The notes under the pieces were generated by a model. It searched no databases, had not been told where the DNA came from, and saw only the letters and a program-made list of their open reading frames with translations. The translations under genes and the position numbers were made by a program. Below are positions 27,959 through 37,083 of a DNA stretch of 64,000 nucleotides, in pieces. Each line of letters opens with the position of its first letter. Within the stretch, counting starts at the first letter, position 1. Origin of the DNA: Hwangdonia lutea (GTDB lineage: Bacteria > Bacteroidota > Bacteroidia > Flavobacteriales > Flavobacteriaceae); assembly GCF_032814565.1 (NCBI RefSeq), contig NZ_CP136521.1, positions 1,336,501 to 1,400,500 of the forward strand. Reading direction: 5' to 3'.

Positions 27959-28195
27959 TTGCAAGATACAATAGCAAATTTGAAACGCGGAGAACGAGCC
28001 ATTATTACTGATGTTTCGTCCATTCACATCCCTTTAAAACTTTTAGAAATGGGATGTTTACCAGGGAACCCTGTACAACTTTTACAGGTTGCTCCGTTTG
28101 CAGATCCTATGTATTTAAACATAAACGGCACGCATTTAGCGATAAGAAAAGAAACGGCTATTCATATTTTAATAGAAAAAATAGCAGATGAGTAA
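27959..28195 (+). CDS. feoA: ferrous iron transport protein A
   Basis: 78 aa SH3-like FeoA protein, partner of FeoB in Fe(II) uptake. Typical sequence: LKRGERAIIT, KLLEMGCLPGNPVQLL, ADPMYLNINGTHLAIRKETA. Translation must begin at a TTG (27959), since no ATG or GTG precedes the conserved LKRGE; the TTG is 26 bases after a good -7 box. It overlaps feoB by 8 bases, suggesting translational coupling. Confidence 0.88.
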   Translation: MQDTIANLKRGERAIITDVSSIHIPLKLLEMGCLPGNPVQLLQVAPFADPMYLNINGTHLAIRKETAIHILIEKIADE

Positions 28196-30287
28196 GCAAA
28201 TAAATGTAGCCTTAATAGGTAACCCAAATACTGGCAAGACCTCGGTTTTTAACGCACTTACAGGATTAAACCAAAAAGTGGGCAACTACCCCGGTATTAC
28301 CGTCGAAAAAAAAGAAGGTATTTGCAAATTGCCACGCGGTGTAAAAGCGCATATTATCGATTTACCCGGTACCTATAGTTTAAACGCCTCATCACTTGAT
28401 GAAAATGTTGTAATTGAGCTTCTGCTTAATAAAAACGACAAAGATTTCCCCGATATCGCCGTGGTTGTAAGCGATGTGGAAAACCTTAAAAGAAACCTAT
28501 TACTGTTTACCCAAATTAAAGATTTAGAAATTCCAACGGTGCTTGTTATTAATATGGCAGACCGGATGAATTACAAAGGCATTTCTTTAGATATTCCCTA
28601 TTTAGAAAAACATTTAGAAACCAAAATTGCCTTGGTAAGTACTAGAAAAAACCAAGGCGTCGATCATTTAAAAGATTTAATTGCCAATTATAAAGATGTT
28701 TCGGTAACGCCTTGTATAGATGCTTCAGAAATTGATGCAGAATATTTTGGCAACCTAAAAAAAGCGTTTCCAAACCAATTATTATACAAGTTATGGTTGG
28801 TTATTACACAGGATGTGAATTTTGGAAAAACGGACAGAAATGAAATTGAAGCCATCGCTAGCTTTAAAACAAAAAGCGAAAGTGAATTAAAACGGTTACA
28901 GCAAAAAGAAACCATTAAGCGCTACCAGTTTATAAACAACGTGCTTAAAAAAGGACAAACCATTGATGCGTCTCAAGCCAAAGATTTACGCGCAAGATTA
29001 GACCGGGTTTTAACCCATAAAGTATGGGGCTATCTTATTTTCTTTGTTATTTTACTCACTATTTTCCAAGCTATTTACGATTGGTCCAGCGTACCAATGG
29101 ACTTTATTGATAGTGTTTTTGCCTCCTTAAGCGAATGGACAAACGATAAATTACCTGCCGGGGCTTTTACCAATCTATTAGCCGATGGCATTATTCCAGG
29201 TCTAGGCGGCATCGTTATATTTATTCCACAAATCGCCTTTTTATTTCTATTTATTGCTGTGCTGGAAGAAAGTGGATATATGAGTCGGGTAGTGTTTTTA
29301 ATGGACCGCGTTATGCGTCGTTTTGGTTTAAGCGGAAAAAGTGTAGTACCCCTAATTTCTGGTACCGCCTGTGCTATTCCCGCTATTATGGCAACCCGTA
29401 ATATTGAAAGTTGGAAAGAGCGCCTAATCACCATTTTAGTAACCCCATTTACAACCTGTTCGGCACGACTTCCTGTGTACCTCATTATTATTGCCTTGGT
29501 AATTCCTGATGAACGATTTTTAGGTTTAAGCTACCAAGCGCTAACCTTAATGCTTTTATATCTTATTGGTTTTGGCACTGCGGTGTTTTCGGCCTATATT
29601 TTAAACAAAATCTTGAAGATAAAAAGCAAGTCGTTTTTTGTGGTTGAAATGCCTAATTACAAGCTTCCTTTAATTAAAAATGTGGCTTTAACGGTCGTTG
29701 AAAAAACAAAAGCCTTCGTATTTGGTGCCGGTAAAATTATTCTTGCCATATCAATCGTACTGTGGTTTTTAGCTTCTTATGGCCCCGGGGAAGATTTTAA
29801 CAATGCCGAAAATATTGTAAAAGCGGAATATGCCTCGGAAAATTTAACTGAAGATGAATTGCATCAACACATCGCATCGTATAAGTTAGAACATTCGTTT
29901 ATTGGTATTACCGGAAGAGCTATAGAGCCCGCAATTCGCCCGTTGGGTTACGATTGGAAAATTGGCATTGCCATTGTAAGTAGTTTTGCCGCTCGCGAGG
30001 TGTTTGTAGGAACGCTGGCAACCATTTACAGTGTAGGAAGTGATGAAGAAGAAACTATTAAAAACCGAATGGCGGGAGAGGTAAACCCCATTTTAGGCGG
30101 ACCATTATTTAATTTTGCATCGGGCATTTCGCTGTTGCTATTTTACGCTTTTGCCATGCAATGTATGAGTACGCTTGCCATTGTAAAAAAAGAAACAAAC
30201 AGTTGGAAATGGCCCATGTGGCAACTCATCATTATGAGTGCTTTCGCCTATGTGGTAGCATTAATCGCTTTTCAACTTTTAAAATAA
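28188..30287 (+). CDS. feoB: ferrous iron transport protein B
   Basis: 699 aa. The N-terminal GTPase domain has G1 GNPNTGKTS (11-19), DLPGTYSL as G3, and NMAD as G4. The C-terminal half is the membrane permease with Gate repeats (SGTACAIPAIMATR, PFTTCSARLPVY, AAREVFVGTLATIYSVG). It imports Fe2+ through the inner membrane. It overlaps feoA and is followed by a Cys-rich membrane peptide gene. Confidence 0.96.
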   Translation: MSKQINVALIGNPNTGKTSVFNALTGLNQKVGNYPGITVEKKEGICKLPRGVKAHIIDLPGTYSLNASSLDENVVIELLLNKNDKDFPDIAVVVSDVENLKRNLLLFTQIKDLEIPTVLVINMADRMNYKGISLDIPYLEKHLETKIALVSTRKNQGVDHLKDLIANYKDVSVTPCIDASEIDAEYFGNLKKAFPNQLLYKLWLVITQDVNFGKTDRNEIEAIASFKTKSESELKRLQQKETIKRYQFINNVLKKGQTIDASQAKDLRARLDRVLTHKVWGYLIFFVILLTIFQAIYDWSSVPMDFIDSVFASLSEWTNDKLPAGAFTNLLADGIIPGLGGIVIFIPQIAFLFLFIAVLEESGYMSRVVFLMDRVMRRFGLSGKSVVPLISGTACAIPAIMATRNIESWKERLITILVTPFTTCSARLPVYLIIIALVIPDERFLGLSYQALTLMLLYLIGFGTAVFSAYILNKILKIKSKSFFVVEMPNYKLPLIKNVALTVVEKTKAFVFGAGKIILAISIVLWFLASYGPGEDFNNAENIVKAEYASENLTEDELHQHIASYKLEHSFIGITGRAIEPAIRPLGYDWKIGIAIVSSFAAREVFVGTLATIYSVGSDEEETIKNRMAGEVNPILGGPLFNFASGISLLLFYAFAMQCMSTLAIVKKETNSWKWPMWQLIIMSAFAYVVALIAFQLLK

Positions 30288-30303
30288 ATGTTATGCCTGC
30301 GAA

Positions 30304-30321
30304 TCCCGATAGCTATCGGGA
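30304..30321. repeat. short palindromic repeat TCCCGATAGCTATCGGGA
   Basis: Identical to the copy at 20974-20991. It lies in the 79-base gap between feoB and the Cys-rich peptide gene. Confidence 0.8.
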
Positions 30322-30366
30322 AGGCATTTTATGAAATGAAACTAAAATAATCTCGACAAAATAAAC

Positions 30367-30507
30367 ATGAATACCATAATACAAAACATATTAGCTTTTT
30401 CGGTGCTCGCTTTTGCGATTAGGTTTTTAGTGCTCAAATTTGTTTGGAAGCCAAAAAAGAAAACAGCCAAAGCTTGCGGTGGCGACGATGGTTGCGGCTG
30501 CCATTAA
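30367..30507 (+). CDS. FeoB-associated Cys-rich membrane protein
   Basis: 46 aa, hand-translated. One N-terminal membrane helix (about residues 4-26), a basic stretch (KPKKKTAKA) and a Cys-rich end CGGDDGCGCH. This architecture is that of FeoB-associated Cys-rich membrane proteins, small partners of Fe(II) transport whose cysteines may bind iron. The stop at 30505-30507 abuts the 3' end of the convergent peptidase gene at 30509, leaving one base between them. Confidence 0.85.
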   Translation: MNTIIQNILAFSVLAFAIRFLVLKFVWKPKKKTAKACGGDDGCGCH

Positions 30508-30508
30508 A

Positions 30509-32536
30509 CTATTCATTATATTTTTTAAACCAAGCCAAAGTGTGCGCCACTTTACTTATTAAGTTACTTGGTTTGCTGGCAATACCGTGAGAAGCTCCAG
30601 GAATTTCAACTAAAACCGTTTCAATTTTTCGCAATTTTAAGGCATGATAGAGTTGTTTCGCTTCACTTGGGGGCGTACGTAAATCATTCATCCCAACCAT
30701 AACCATCGTGGGCGTTTCAATATTACCAACCAACGATATGGGCGAAAACTTCCAATAGGTTTCAAAGTTTTCCCAAGGTTGCCCAGGGTAACGCGAGTTA
30801 GCATAACCGTAATAATTATCGGCAACCAAGGTTTTGCTAATCCAGTTTATAACGGGTTTCGCCACCACGGCAGCTTTAAATCGGTAATTTTTCCCTATAA
30901 TCCACGTGGTCATAATACCGCCCGCGCTTCCGCCCGTAACAAAAAGCTTGTTGTTATCTACGATGCCTTTTTCAACCAAATAATCAACACCATCCATAAC
31001 GTCATTATAATCTTCGCCGGGGTAATTATTGTATAACAAGTTTGCAAATTCCTCACCATAACTTGTACTTCCGCGAGGATTGGGGTAAAAAACCACATAA
31101 CCTTCAGCGGCATATAATTGGATTTCTGCGGTAAAACGATCGCCATAATTTAGAATAGGTCCACCATGATTTTCCACCAACAACGGATATTTTTTCGACG
31201 CATCATAAAAAGGTGGTTTTACAATCCAACCCTGAACATCTCGACCATCAAAACTCGATTTGTACCAAACTTCTTCGGTTTGCCCCAATTGCCTATAATC
31301 TAAAATATCGGCATTCAAATTTGTTATTTTCTTTACTGATTTTTTATTCTGAATAACAGCCAATTCCGCAGGGTAATTTGGCGTAGATTTGGTAAAAACA
31401 ATAGTGCCATTATTAGACACCGAATAGGAGCCAGAAGCATAAGGACGACCAATTGTTGTGCCGCCCATATTATCGGCAAGCTTTGTTATTCTTCCTGAAG
31501 TAGTAATATGAGCGATTTTAGAATTCCCCTTATCATCGTATGTAAAATACAAGCCTTTACCCGAGTTGTCCCAAGAAATATTAGATACGCTGCGGTCTAA
31601 ACTTGAAGATATAATACGCCGATTGCTCCCATCTGTATTCATAACATTAAGTTGCATGGTTTGAAATGCCTGCACCTTGTCTTTATACGATAAAAAAGCA
31701 ATGGTTTTTCCGTCTGGAGATACTTTTGGCGAATAATCCGGTCCGGTTTGTGAGGTAAGCGTCGTAATGTTTTTGGTTTCAATATTAACTTTATAAACTT
31801 CGCTGTTCCTAAATTCATACTCCCAATTATCGCTTCTATTAGCAGAAAAATAAATGGTTTTTCCGTTGGGTGAGAATGAAAAATTGCCACTATGGTTATA
31901 ATTCCCAGAAGTGATTTGTCTTGCGGTTCCGCCTTCAGCGGGAATTGTAAAAATGTGCGTAAACCCCGGTTCCATATACCCTTTTCCGTCGGCTTCATGC
32001 TTCAATCTATCTGTTATTCTCGCCGGTTTTGCCCAAGTTGCGCCTTTGGGTTTAGCTGGCATTTTTATAACAACAGGGGCTTTTTGAGAAACAAACATGG
32101 TAAACGCAAGCTGCTTGCCATCGGGCGACCAAGTTAATGAAGATGGTGACTTTTCCAGTTGGGACAGTTTTGCAATGTGCCCCGAATCAACCCAATACAT
32201 ATATAGCTCTGAGCCTTCTTCAGTGGCGCTTGTAAATGCAATCCTATCGCCCGTGGGCGACCAACTTGCTTGCGATTCGTTAACTTCCCGGGAGGTTAAT
32301 TTTTTGTGCGACGAGCCATCGATATTTATAATCCAAAGATTTCCTTTAGACTTATCTTTCATAATATCAAACCCATTTCTTTTGTAAACAATTTGTGTTC
32401 CATCAGGTGAAATTTGAGGGTCTGAGGCCCACTCTAACTCAAAAACATCCAAAGGCTGAAATGGTTCTTTTTTAATCTGTCCATATACAGTATTTAACAA
32501 TAAGACTGAAACTAGAAAGACAATAACACGATTCAT
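30509..32536 (-). CDS. S9 family peptidase (prolyl oligopeptidase/acylaminoacyl type), secreted
   Basis: 675 aa with a signal peptide (MNRVIVFLVSVLLLNTVYGQ). The N-terminal ~400 residues are a TolB/WD40-like propeller (WSPTGDRIAFTS, WSPDGKQLAFTM, FSPNGKTIYFSA, VSPDGKTIAFLS). The C-terminal alpha/beta hydrolase domain has nucleophile GGSAGG, the Asp region MVGMNDLRTPPSEA and the His in GASHGIA. It is a periplasmic or surface dipeptide/oligopeptide-releasing serine peptidase. It is divergent from the DtxR-type regulator. Confidence 0.93.
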   Translation of the reverse strand: MNRVIVFLVSVLLLNTVYGQIKKEPFQPLDVFELEWASDPQISPDGTQIVYKRNGFDIMKDKSKGNLWIINIDGSSHKKLTSREVNESQASWSPTGDRIAFTSATEEGSELYMYWVDSGHIAKLSQLEKSPSSLTWSPDGKQLAFTMFVSQKAPVVIKMPAKPKGATWAKPARITDRLKHEADGKGYMEPGFTHIFTIPAEGGTARQITSGNYNHSGNFSFSPNGKTIYFSANRSDNWEYEFRNSEVYKVNIETKNITTLTSQTGPDYSPKVSPDGKTIAFLSYKDKVQAFQTMQLNVMNTDGSNRRIISSSLDRSVSNISWDNSGKGLYFTYDDKGNSKIAHITTSGRITKLADNMGGTTIGRPYASGSYSVSNNGTIVFTKSTPNYPAELAVIQNKKSVKKITNLNADILDYRQLGQTEEVWYKSSFDGRDVQGWIVKPPFYDASKKYPLLVENHGGPILNYGDRFTAEIQLYAAEGYVVFYPNPRGSTSYGEEFANLLYNNYPGEDYNDVMDGVDYLVEKGIVDNNKLFVTGGSAGGIMTTWIIGKNYRFKAAVVAKPVINWISKTLVADNYYGYANSRYPGQPWENFETYWKFSPISLVGNIETPTMVMVGMNDLRTPPSEAKQLYHALKLRKIETVLVEIPGASHGIASKPSNLISKVAHTLAWFKKYNE

Positions 32537-32582
32537 AAATATTTCTTTTTAAAAGTTTAAAGTTAATAATTATAGTGTTTGG

Positions 32583-32612
32583 TTTGAGAATTAATTTTTT
32601 TAGTTATATTTG
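32583..32612 (+). promoter_or_regulatory. promoter of the metal regulator operon
   Basis: TTTG at 32583-32586 and TATATTTG at 32605-32612 with an 18-base spacer, a good Bacteroidota -33/-7 pair upstream of the DtxR-type gene. Confidence 0.65.
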
Positions 32613-32618
32613 AAAATT

Positions 32619-32636
32619 ATTTAAGCTTACTTAAAT
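32619..32636. promoter_or_regulatory. candidate operator: inverted repeat ATTTAAG-CTTA-CTTAAAT
   Basis: A perfect 7-4-7 inverted repeat that begins 7 bases after the -7 box, so it covers the expected transcription start of the DtxR-type regulator gene. Size and position suit a DtxR/MntR dimer site, pointing to autorepression of the whole metal-import operon. This is inference; the divergent peptidase promoter is also close. Confidence 0.5.
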
Positions 32637-32657
32637 TTTTAATTAAACAAACAATAA

Positions 32658-33317
32658 ATGTCTATAGCTGTAGAGAATTTTGTAAAAGCCATTTACAAAA
32701 ACGACAAGAATGATAGTAATGATACCAAACCTGGTAATATTGCCAAAAAACTGGGCATATCCAATGCGGCTGCCACCGATATGGCTAAGAAACTAGCGAC
32801 TAGAGACTTACTACATTACGAGAAATACCAAGAGTTAAAGCTTACGGAAAAAGGCACGAAAATGGCGCTTAATGTGGTGCGGAAACATCGGCTTTGGGAG
32901 TCTTTGTTATTTAGAATGTTCGATATGTCATTACACGAAATTCATAGAGAATCTGAATTATTAGAACATCAAACCTCCGATTTTTTAGCCAATAAAATCA
33001 GTGAATATCTGGGCAATCCTAAGTTCGATCCGCATGGCGATCCCATACCGAATGCTCAAGGCGAAATTACAACCGAAGACCACTCGATTGCTCTTGCAAA
33101 CACCCAAGAAGGGAAAACCTACACCATATCGAGATTAATGAGTGACGATAAAGAATTCTTTGACTTTTGCGCACTAAACGGATTGAAATACGGAAACACC
33201 ATTGTGGTTACCAAACAATTCAGTAAAAATAAAATGACTCAAATTTTAATAAATAACAACACCATTATTTTAAACCAAGATTTTACAAATATTATTTATG
33301 TTAATGAAACCAACTAA
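32658..33317 (+). CDS. DtxR/MntR-family metal-dependent transcriptional regulator
   Basis: 219 aa. N-terminal winged helix (NIAKKLGISNAAATDMAKKL), then the metal-binding dimerisation domain (VVRKHRLWESLLFRMFDM, LHEIHRESELLEHQ, GNPKFDPHGDPIP), then a C-terminal FeoA-like SH3 domain (about 145-219). It heads an operon with an outer-membrane protein and a TroA-type importer, so it most likely represses metal uptake when Mn or Fe is sufficient. A palindrome lies at its own transcription start. It overlaps the next gene by up to 20 bases. Confidence 0.9.
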   Translation: MSIAVENFVKAIYKNDKNDSNDTKPGNIAKKLGISNAAATDMAKKLATRDLLHYEKYQELKLTEKGTKMALNVVRKHRLWESLLFRMFDMSLHEIHRESELLEHQTSDFLANKISEYLGNPKFDPHGDPIPNAQGEITTEDHSIALANTQEGKTYTISRLMSDDKEFFDFCALNGLKYGNTIVVTKQFSKNKMTQILINNNTIILNQDFTNIIYVNETN

Positions 33318-34107
33318 AAGCAACCTATTTTTTGGCTTAACTTTTTTTGCTTCCACTTTTTTATGGGCTCAAGAAAAAAAAGAGCTAGCGCCTTTAATTA
33401 CAGATAGACCAGATCAAACCGAGTCGCCAAATGTAGTCCCCAAAAGATTTTTGCAAGTAGAAACAGGGACATCCTACGAGTCGTTTAAAACCAATAATAT
33501 AAAGACCGAAGATTTTACGTTTAATACAACTTTAGTGCGATATGGGCTTTTGGATAATTTAGAATTGCGTTTAGGTTGGGATTTTGTTGAAGGCAAAACC
33601 AAGATAAACGGAAACACTTTAAACAACATTTCAAGCGGATTTAACCCGCTGTTGTTAGGTGTTAAAACTAGTATCGCCAAAGAAAACGGATGCTTCCCGG
33701 AAATAGGTTTATTGGGGCATTTGTATTTACCCTTTACAGCAAGTACAGATTATAAACCAGAAACTACAGGTGTCGATTTTAGGCTTGCGTTTGCACATAC
33801 ACTTAGCGAAAACACAAGTTTATCTTATAACCTCGGGGCAGCTTGGGGCAACGATTCTCCTGAGGCTTCTTACGTTTACACTATTGCATTCGGACAAAGT
33901 ATTACAAATAAATTGGGCGCTTACGCGGAATTGTACGGCGATTTGCCAGAAAACAGTAAAGCCAACCATTTATGGGACGCGGGCCTAACTTATTTAATTA
34001 ACAACAATGTGCAATTGGATGCCACCGTTGGCTCTAGCATTACCAAAGGACAAGACATATTAATAAGTGCTGGAGTAAGTTTTAGAATTCCATCAAATCA
34101 AAATTAA
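33298..34107 (+). CDS. outer-membrane beta-barrel protein, transporter-like
   Basis: 269 aa with a signal peptide (FFGLTFFASTFLWAQ). After APLITDRPDQTESPNVVPKR the sequence is alternating beta strands (LVRYGLLDNLELRLGWDF, GVDFRLAFAHTL), as in the PF13557-type outer-membrane family often labelled transporter. Start may be 33298 or 33304. It overlaps the regulator and is 4 bases from the binding-protein gene, so it is part of the metal operon. A role in passing metal across the outer membrane is inferred from that context. Confidence 0.75.
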   Translation: MLMKPTKSNLFFGLTFFASTFLWAQEKKELAPLITDRPDQTESPNVVPKRFLQVETGTSYESFKTNNIKTEDFTFNTTLVRYGLLDNLELRLGWDFVEGKTKINGNTLNNISSGFNPLLLGVKTSIAKENGCFPEIGLLGHLYLPFTASTDYKPETTGVDFRLAFAHTLSENTSLSYNLGAAWGNDSPEASYVYTIAFGQSITNKLGAYAELYGDLPENSKANHLWDAGLTYLINNNVQLDATVGSSITKGQDILISAGVSFRIPSNQN

Positions 34108-34111
34108 GAAT

Positions 34112-35023
34112 ATGAAGAAAAACATACTTATAGTATTCATTTTAGCAATAATCTTTAGTTGTAAAAACAATAAAAAAGAAAACGGCAAACTCAACATTGT
34201 CACCACAACAACAATGATTACCGATTTGGTAAAAAACATTGGTGGCGACTATGTAAATGTTGAAGGTTTAATGGGAAGCGGTGTCGATCCGCATCTCTAC
34301 AAAGCCAGCGAAGGCGATGTGTCGAAATTGGTAAATGCCGATATTATTTTTTATAACGGATTACACCTTGAAGGTAAATTGGTTGAAATCTTCGAAAAAA
34401 TGGAAAGCCAAACAAAAACACCTATTGCTTTAGCCGAAGAGATTGATAAAAACACCTTAATTGGTTCCGATTATTTTGCATCAAATTACGACCCACACGT
34501 TTGGTTTAATATCGCGTACTTTAAACAATTTGCCAGCAAAGTGGCTTCGGTATTATCTGAAAAAGACCCAAAAAATGCAGCCAACTATAATGAAAATGAA
34601 AAGCAGTATTTAGCGAAATTAGATACACTGCAGAGCAAAATTCAAGGCATCATTGAAACCCTTCCAAAAGAAAAAAGGATATTAGTTACGGCACATGATG
34701 CTTTTAATTATTTTGGAAAAAGTTATGGTTTCGAAGTGGTTGGCTTACAAGGATTGTCAACAGCCACCGAAGCTGGCGTTCAAGATGTTCAAAAATTAGC
34801 AGCTTTCATTATTGATAAAAATGTAAAAGCTATTTTTGTTGAGAGCTCTGTGCCCAAGCGTACCATTGAAGCGTTGCAAGCCGCCGTGAACTCAAAAGGG
34901 CATAAGGTAGAAATTGGAGGTACCTTATATTCTGATGCCTTGGGCAATGACGGAACGGTTGAAGGCACTTATATTGGCATGTTCGAATATAATGTAAATA
35001 CGATTGTGAGTGCTTTGAAATGA
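34112..35023 (+). CDS. metal ABC transporter substrate-binding lipoprotein (TroA/ZnuA type)
   Basis: 303 aa, lipobox IIFSC with Cys17. Cluster A-I binding protein that delivers Mn2+ or Zn2+ to the permease. Likely metal ligands are His61 (GVDPHLYKAS), His129 (NYDPHVWFN), His195 (TAHDAFNYF) and Asp275 (LYSDALG). Three His plus Asp is the TroA-like set rather than the PsaA-like His2GluAsp set. The DtxR-type regulator in the same operon favours manganese (or iron), but zinc is not excluded. Confidence 0.9.
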   Translation: MKKNILIVFILAIIFSCKNNKKENGKLNIVTTTTMITDLVKNIGGDYVNVEGLMGSGVDPHLYKASEGDVSKLVNADIIFYNGLHLEGKLVEIFEKMESQTKTPIALAEEIDKNTLIGSDYFASNYDPHVWFNIAYFKQFASKVASVLSEKDPKNAANYNENEKQYLAKLDTLQSKIQGIIETLPKEKRILVTAHDAFNYFGKSYGFEVVGLQGLSTATEAGVQDVQKLAAFIIDKNVKAIFVESSVPKRTIEALQAAVNSKGHKVEIGGTLYSDALGNDGTVEGTYIGMFEYNVNTIVSALK

Positions 35024-35026
35024 AAC

Positions 35027-35123
35027 GTCATTCTGAGGAGTACCAAAAGTGCGACGTGAGAATCTGTTAAATTAAAACTTAGAATTGAAGAGTTTGTTAC
35101 ATCGTTTCCCACCTCACAATGAC
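35027..35123. repeat. GTCATTCTGAGG...CCTCACAATGAC repeat (MITE-like)
   Basis: A 97-bp segment with 12-base inverted ends (one mismatch), starting 3 bases after the binding-protein stop codon. The inner blocks GTGCGACGTGAGAATCTGTT resemble the GTCATTGCGAG...GCAATCTGTT element found inside mfd at 52870-52966. It fills most of the gap before the ATPase gene. Confidence 0.7.
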
Positions 35124-35138
35124 ATATAAAAAGAAAAT

Positions 35139-35882
35139 ATGGAGTCTAAACAGAACATCGCAGTACAAGTAGACGATTTAACCGTAGCCTACAACTACAA
35201 ACCCGTACTTTGGGATATCGATTTAGAAATCCCAGAAGGGGTGCTTATGGCTATTGTCGGGCCAAATGGCGCAGGAAAATCTACGCTAATAAAAGCAGTT
35301 TTGGGCATTTTAAAACCCATTGCCGGTAGTGTTACTATTTACGGAAAACCATATGATGAGCAACGCAAATTGGTCGCTTACGTACCCCAAAAAGGCAGTG
35401 TGGATTGGGATTTTCCAACCACCGCTTTGGATGTTGTGATGATGGGGACTTACGGCAGTTTGGGCTGGATAAAACGTCCGCGGCAAAAAGAGAAAAAAGC
35501 AGCACTTGAAGCCTTAGAAAAAGTAGGCATGCTATCTTTTAAAGGGAGACAAATAAGTCAGCTTTCCGGCGGACAACAACAGCGTATTTTTTTGGCGCGG
35601 GCCTTGGTACAAAATGCATCTATTTATTTTATGGACGAACCCTTTCAGGGTGTTGATGCCTCAACCGAAATAGCGATTATCAATATTTTAAAAGCACTGC
35701 GAAAAGCCGGAAAAACAGTTATTGTAGTGCATCACGATTTGCAAACCGTTCCAGAATATTTTGATTGGGTAACCTTTTTAAATGTGAAAAAAATTGCAAC
35801 AGGTCCAGTTAAGGATATTTTTAACGACGATAACTTAACCAAAACCTACGGCATTAATTACAAAGTGAGTATTCAGGAGTAG
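35139..35882 (+). CDS. metal ABC transporter ATP-binding protein
   Basis: 247 aa. Walker [10 protein letters not shown] (41-49), Q-loop in VAYVPQKG, signature LSGGQQQR, Walker B IYFMDEP and the switch His in VVHHDL are all intact. It powers the importer formed by the two permeases that follow. Metal cannot be told from this subunit. Confidence 0.93.
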   Translation: MESKQNIAVQVDDLTVAYNYKPVLWDIDLEIPEGVLMAIVGPNGAGKSTLIKAVLGILKPIAGSVTIYGKPYDEQRKLVAYVPQKGSVDWDFPTTALDVVMMGTYGSLGWIKRPRQKEKKAALEALEKVGMLSFKGRQISQLSGGQQQRIFLARALVQNASIYFMDEPFQGVDASTEIAIINILKALRKAGKTVIVVHHDLQTVPEYFDWVTFLNVKKIATGPVKDIFNDDNLTKTYGINYKVSIQE

Positions 35883-35883
35883 T

Positions 35884-35958
35884 GTCATTCCTGCGAAGGC
35901 AGGAATCTCATGAATAGAAGTAAAAACACAAATGGATTCCTGCCTTCGCAGGAATGAC
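35884..35958. repeat. pair of inverted CATTCCTGCGAAGGCAGGAATG repeats
   Basis: GTCATTCCTGCGAAGGCAGG (from 35884) and its exact inverse ending GCAGGAATGAC (35935-35958) enclose 27 bases, so the 75-bp unit can form a long hairpin. The right copy runs into the start region of the first permease gene and generates a false N-terminal extension. Confidence 0.85.
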
Positions 35959-35961
35959 AAA

Positions 35962-37083
35962 ATGGATATAACAGAATACATAAAATTAGTATTCAGTGAT
36001 TACACACTACGAACCATCACACTCGGAACAGCCATTTTAGGCGCGGTAACCGGTATGCTTGGTAGTTTCGCCGTACTCAGAAAACAAAGCCTTTTAGGTG
36101 ATGCCATTTCACACGCAGCGCTACCGGGCATTGCCCTAGCGTTTTTAATTACAGGCGCAAAAGACAGCAACACACTTTTATTGGGTGCTTTGGTGAGCGG
36201 ATTAATTGGAACGTTTTGGATTCGCGGTATCATCACCAAAACCCATTTAAAATCGGATACCGCCTTGGGTTTAATTCTCTCTTTATTCTTTGGATTTGGT
36301 ATGTTACTACTTACCTTTATTCAAAAACAACCCAATGCCAATCAAGCCGGTTTGGATAAATATTTATTCGGACAAGCCGCTACTTTGGTGGTAAGCGATG
36401 TTTGGTTGATGGCCATAGTTACGGGCATTTGCCTCATGGTACTATTGCTCTTCTGGAAAGAATTTAAAATCCTATTATTTGATGCGGATTACACAAAAAC
36501 CTTGGGTTTTAACACAAAGTTTATCGATGTTTTAATTACCACGTTTATTGTTTTGGCCATTGTTTTAGGCCTACAAACCGTTGGAGTGGTTTTAATGAGT
36601 GCTTTATTATTGGCGCCTGCTGCCGCTGCTAGACAATGGACAAACAGTTTAAGCACCATGATTTTGCTTGCTGCCGTATTTGGTGCTTTTTCAGGGGTTT
36701 TCGGAACTGCCATTAGTGCCAGCCAAAACAACCTATCAACAGGTCCTATTATTGTTTTGGTCGCCGCCGTATTTGTGGTGTTTTCGTTTGTATTTTCTCC
36801 AAGTCGTGGGTTGTTATTTAAACAAATCCGATTTATAAAAAACAGACGCGATTTAGAGCTTAATAAAACCTTGGCTTTTATGTATCATATTGCTGAAACG
36901 CACGAAAACATTTCGCATCCGCATGCCATCAAAATACTGAATAATTTTCAAGGCTACACCAGAGGAAGCCTTCAAAAACTAGTGAAAAAAAACTATGTAA
37001 AACTAGATGGAAACATGTGGAGTTTAACTGAAGAAGGCTTTAAAACCGCCTGTAATTTATACAATCAACAAACTGATGAATAG
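35962..37083 (+). CDS. metal ABC transporter permease with C-terminal winged-helix tail (1)
   Basis: 373 aa from the ATG at 35962. The frame is open from an ATG at 35932, but its first ten residues (MDSCLRRNDK) are translated from the inverted repeat, and AGGA at 35950 suits the later start. Residues ~1-285 are the multi-helix ABC-3 permease (GSFAVLRKQSLLGDAISHAALPG near the start, exceeding no usual length). The last ~80 residues (NKTLAFMYHIAETH, GSLQKLVKKNYVKLDG, WSLTEEGFKTA) look like a DtxR-type winged helix fused to the permease. It overlaps the second permease by 8 bases. Confidence 0.9.
   Translation: MDITEYIKLVFSDYTLRTITLGTAILGAVTGMLGSFAVLRKQSLLGDAISHAALPGIALAFLITGAKDSNTLLLGALVSGLIGTFWIRGIITKTHLKSDTALGLILSLFFGFGMLLLTFIQKQPNANQAGLDKYLFGQAATLVVSDVWLMAIVTGICLMVLLLFWKEFKILLFDADYTKTLGFNTKFIDVLITTFIVLAIVLGLQTVGVVLMSALLLAPAAAARQWTNSLSTMILLAAVFGAFSGVFGTAISASQNNLSTGPIIVLVAAVFVVFSFVFSPSRGLLFKQIRFIKNRRDLELNKTLAFMYHIAETHENISHPHAIKILNNFQGYTRGSLQKLVKKNYVKLDGNMWSLTEEGFKTACNLYNQQTDE

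Noticed and set aside
35932-35961. Ten-residue N-terminal extension of the first permease (MDSCLRRNDK)
   Set aside because: Encoded by the inverted repeat; the ATG at 35962 follows an AGGA and begins normal permease sequence.
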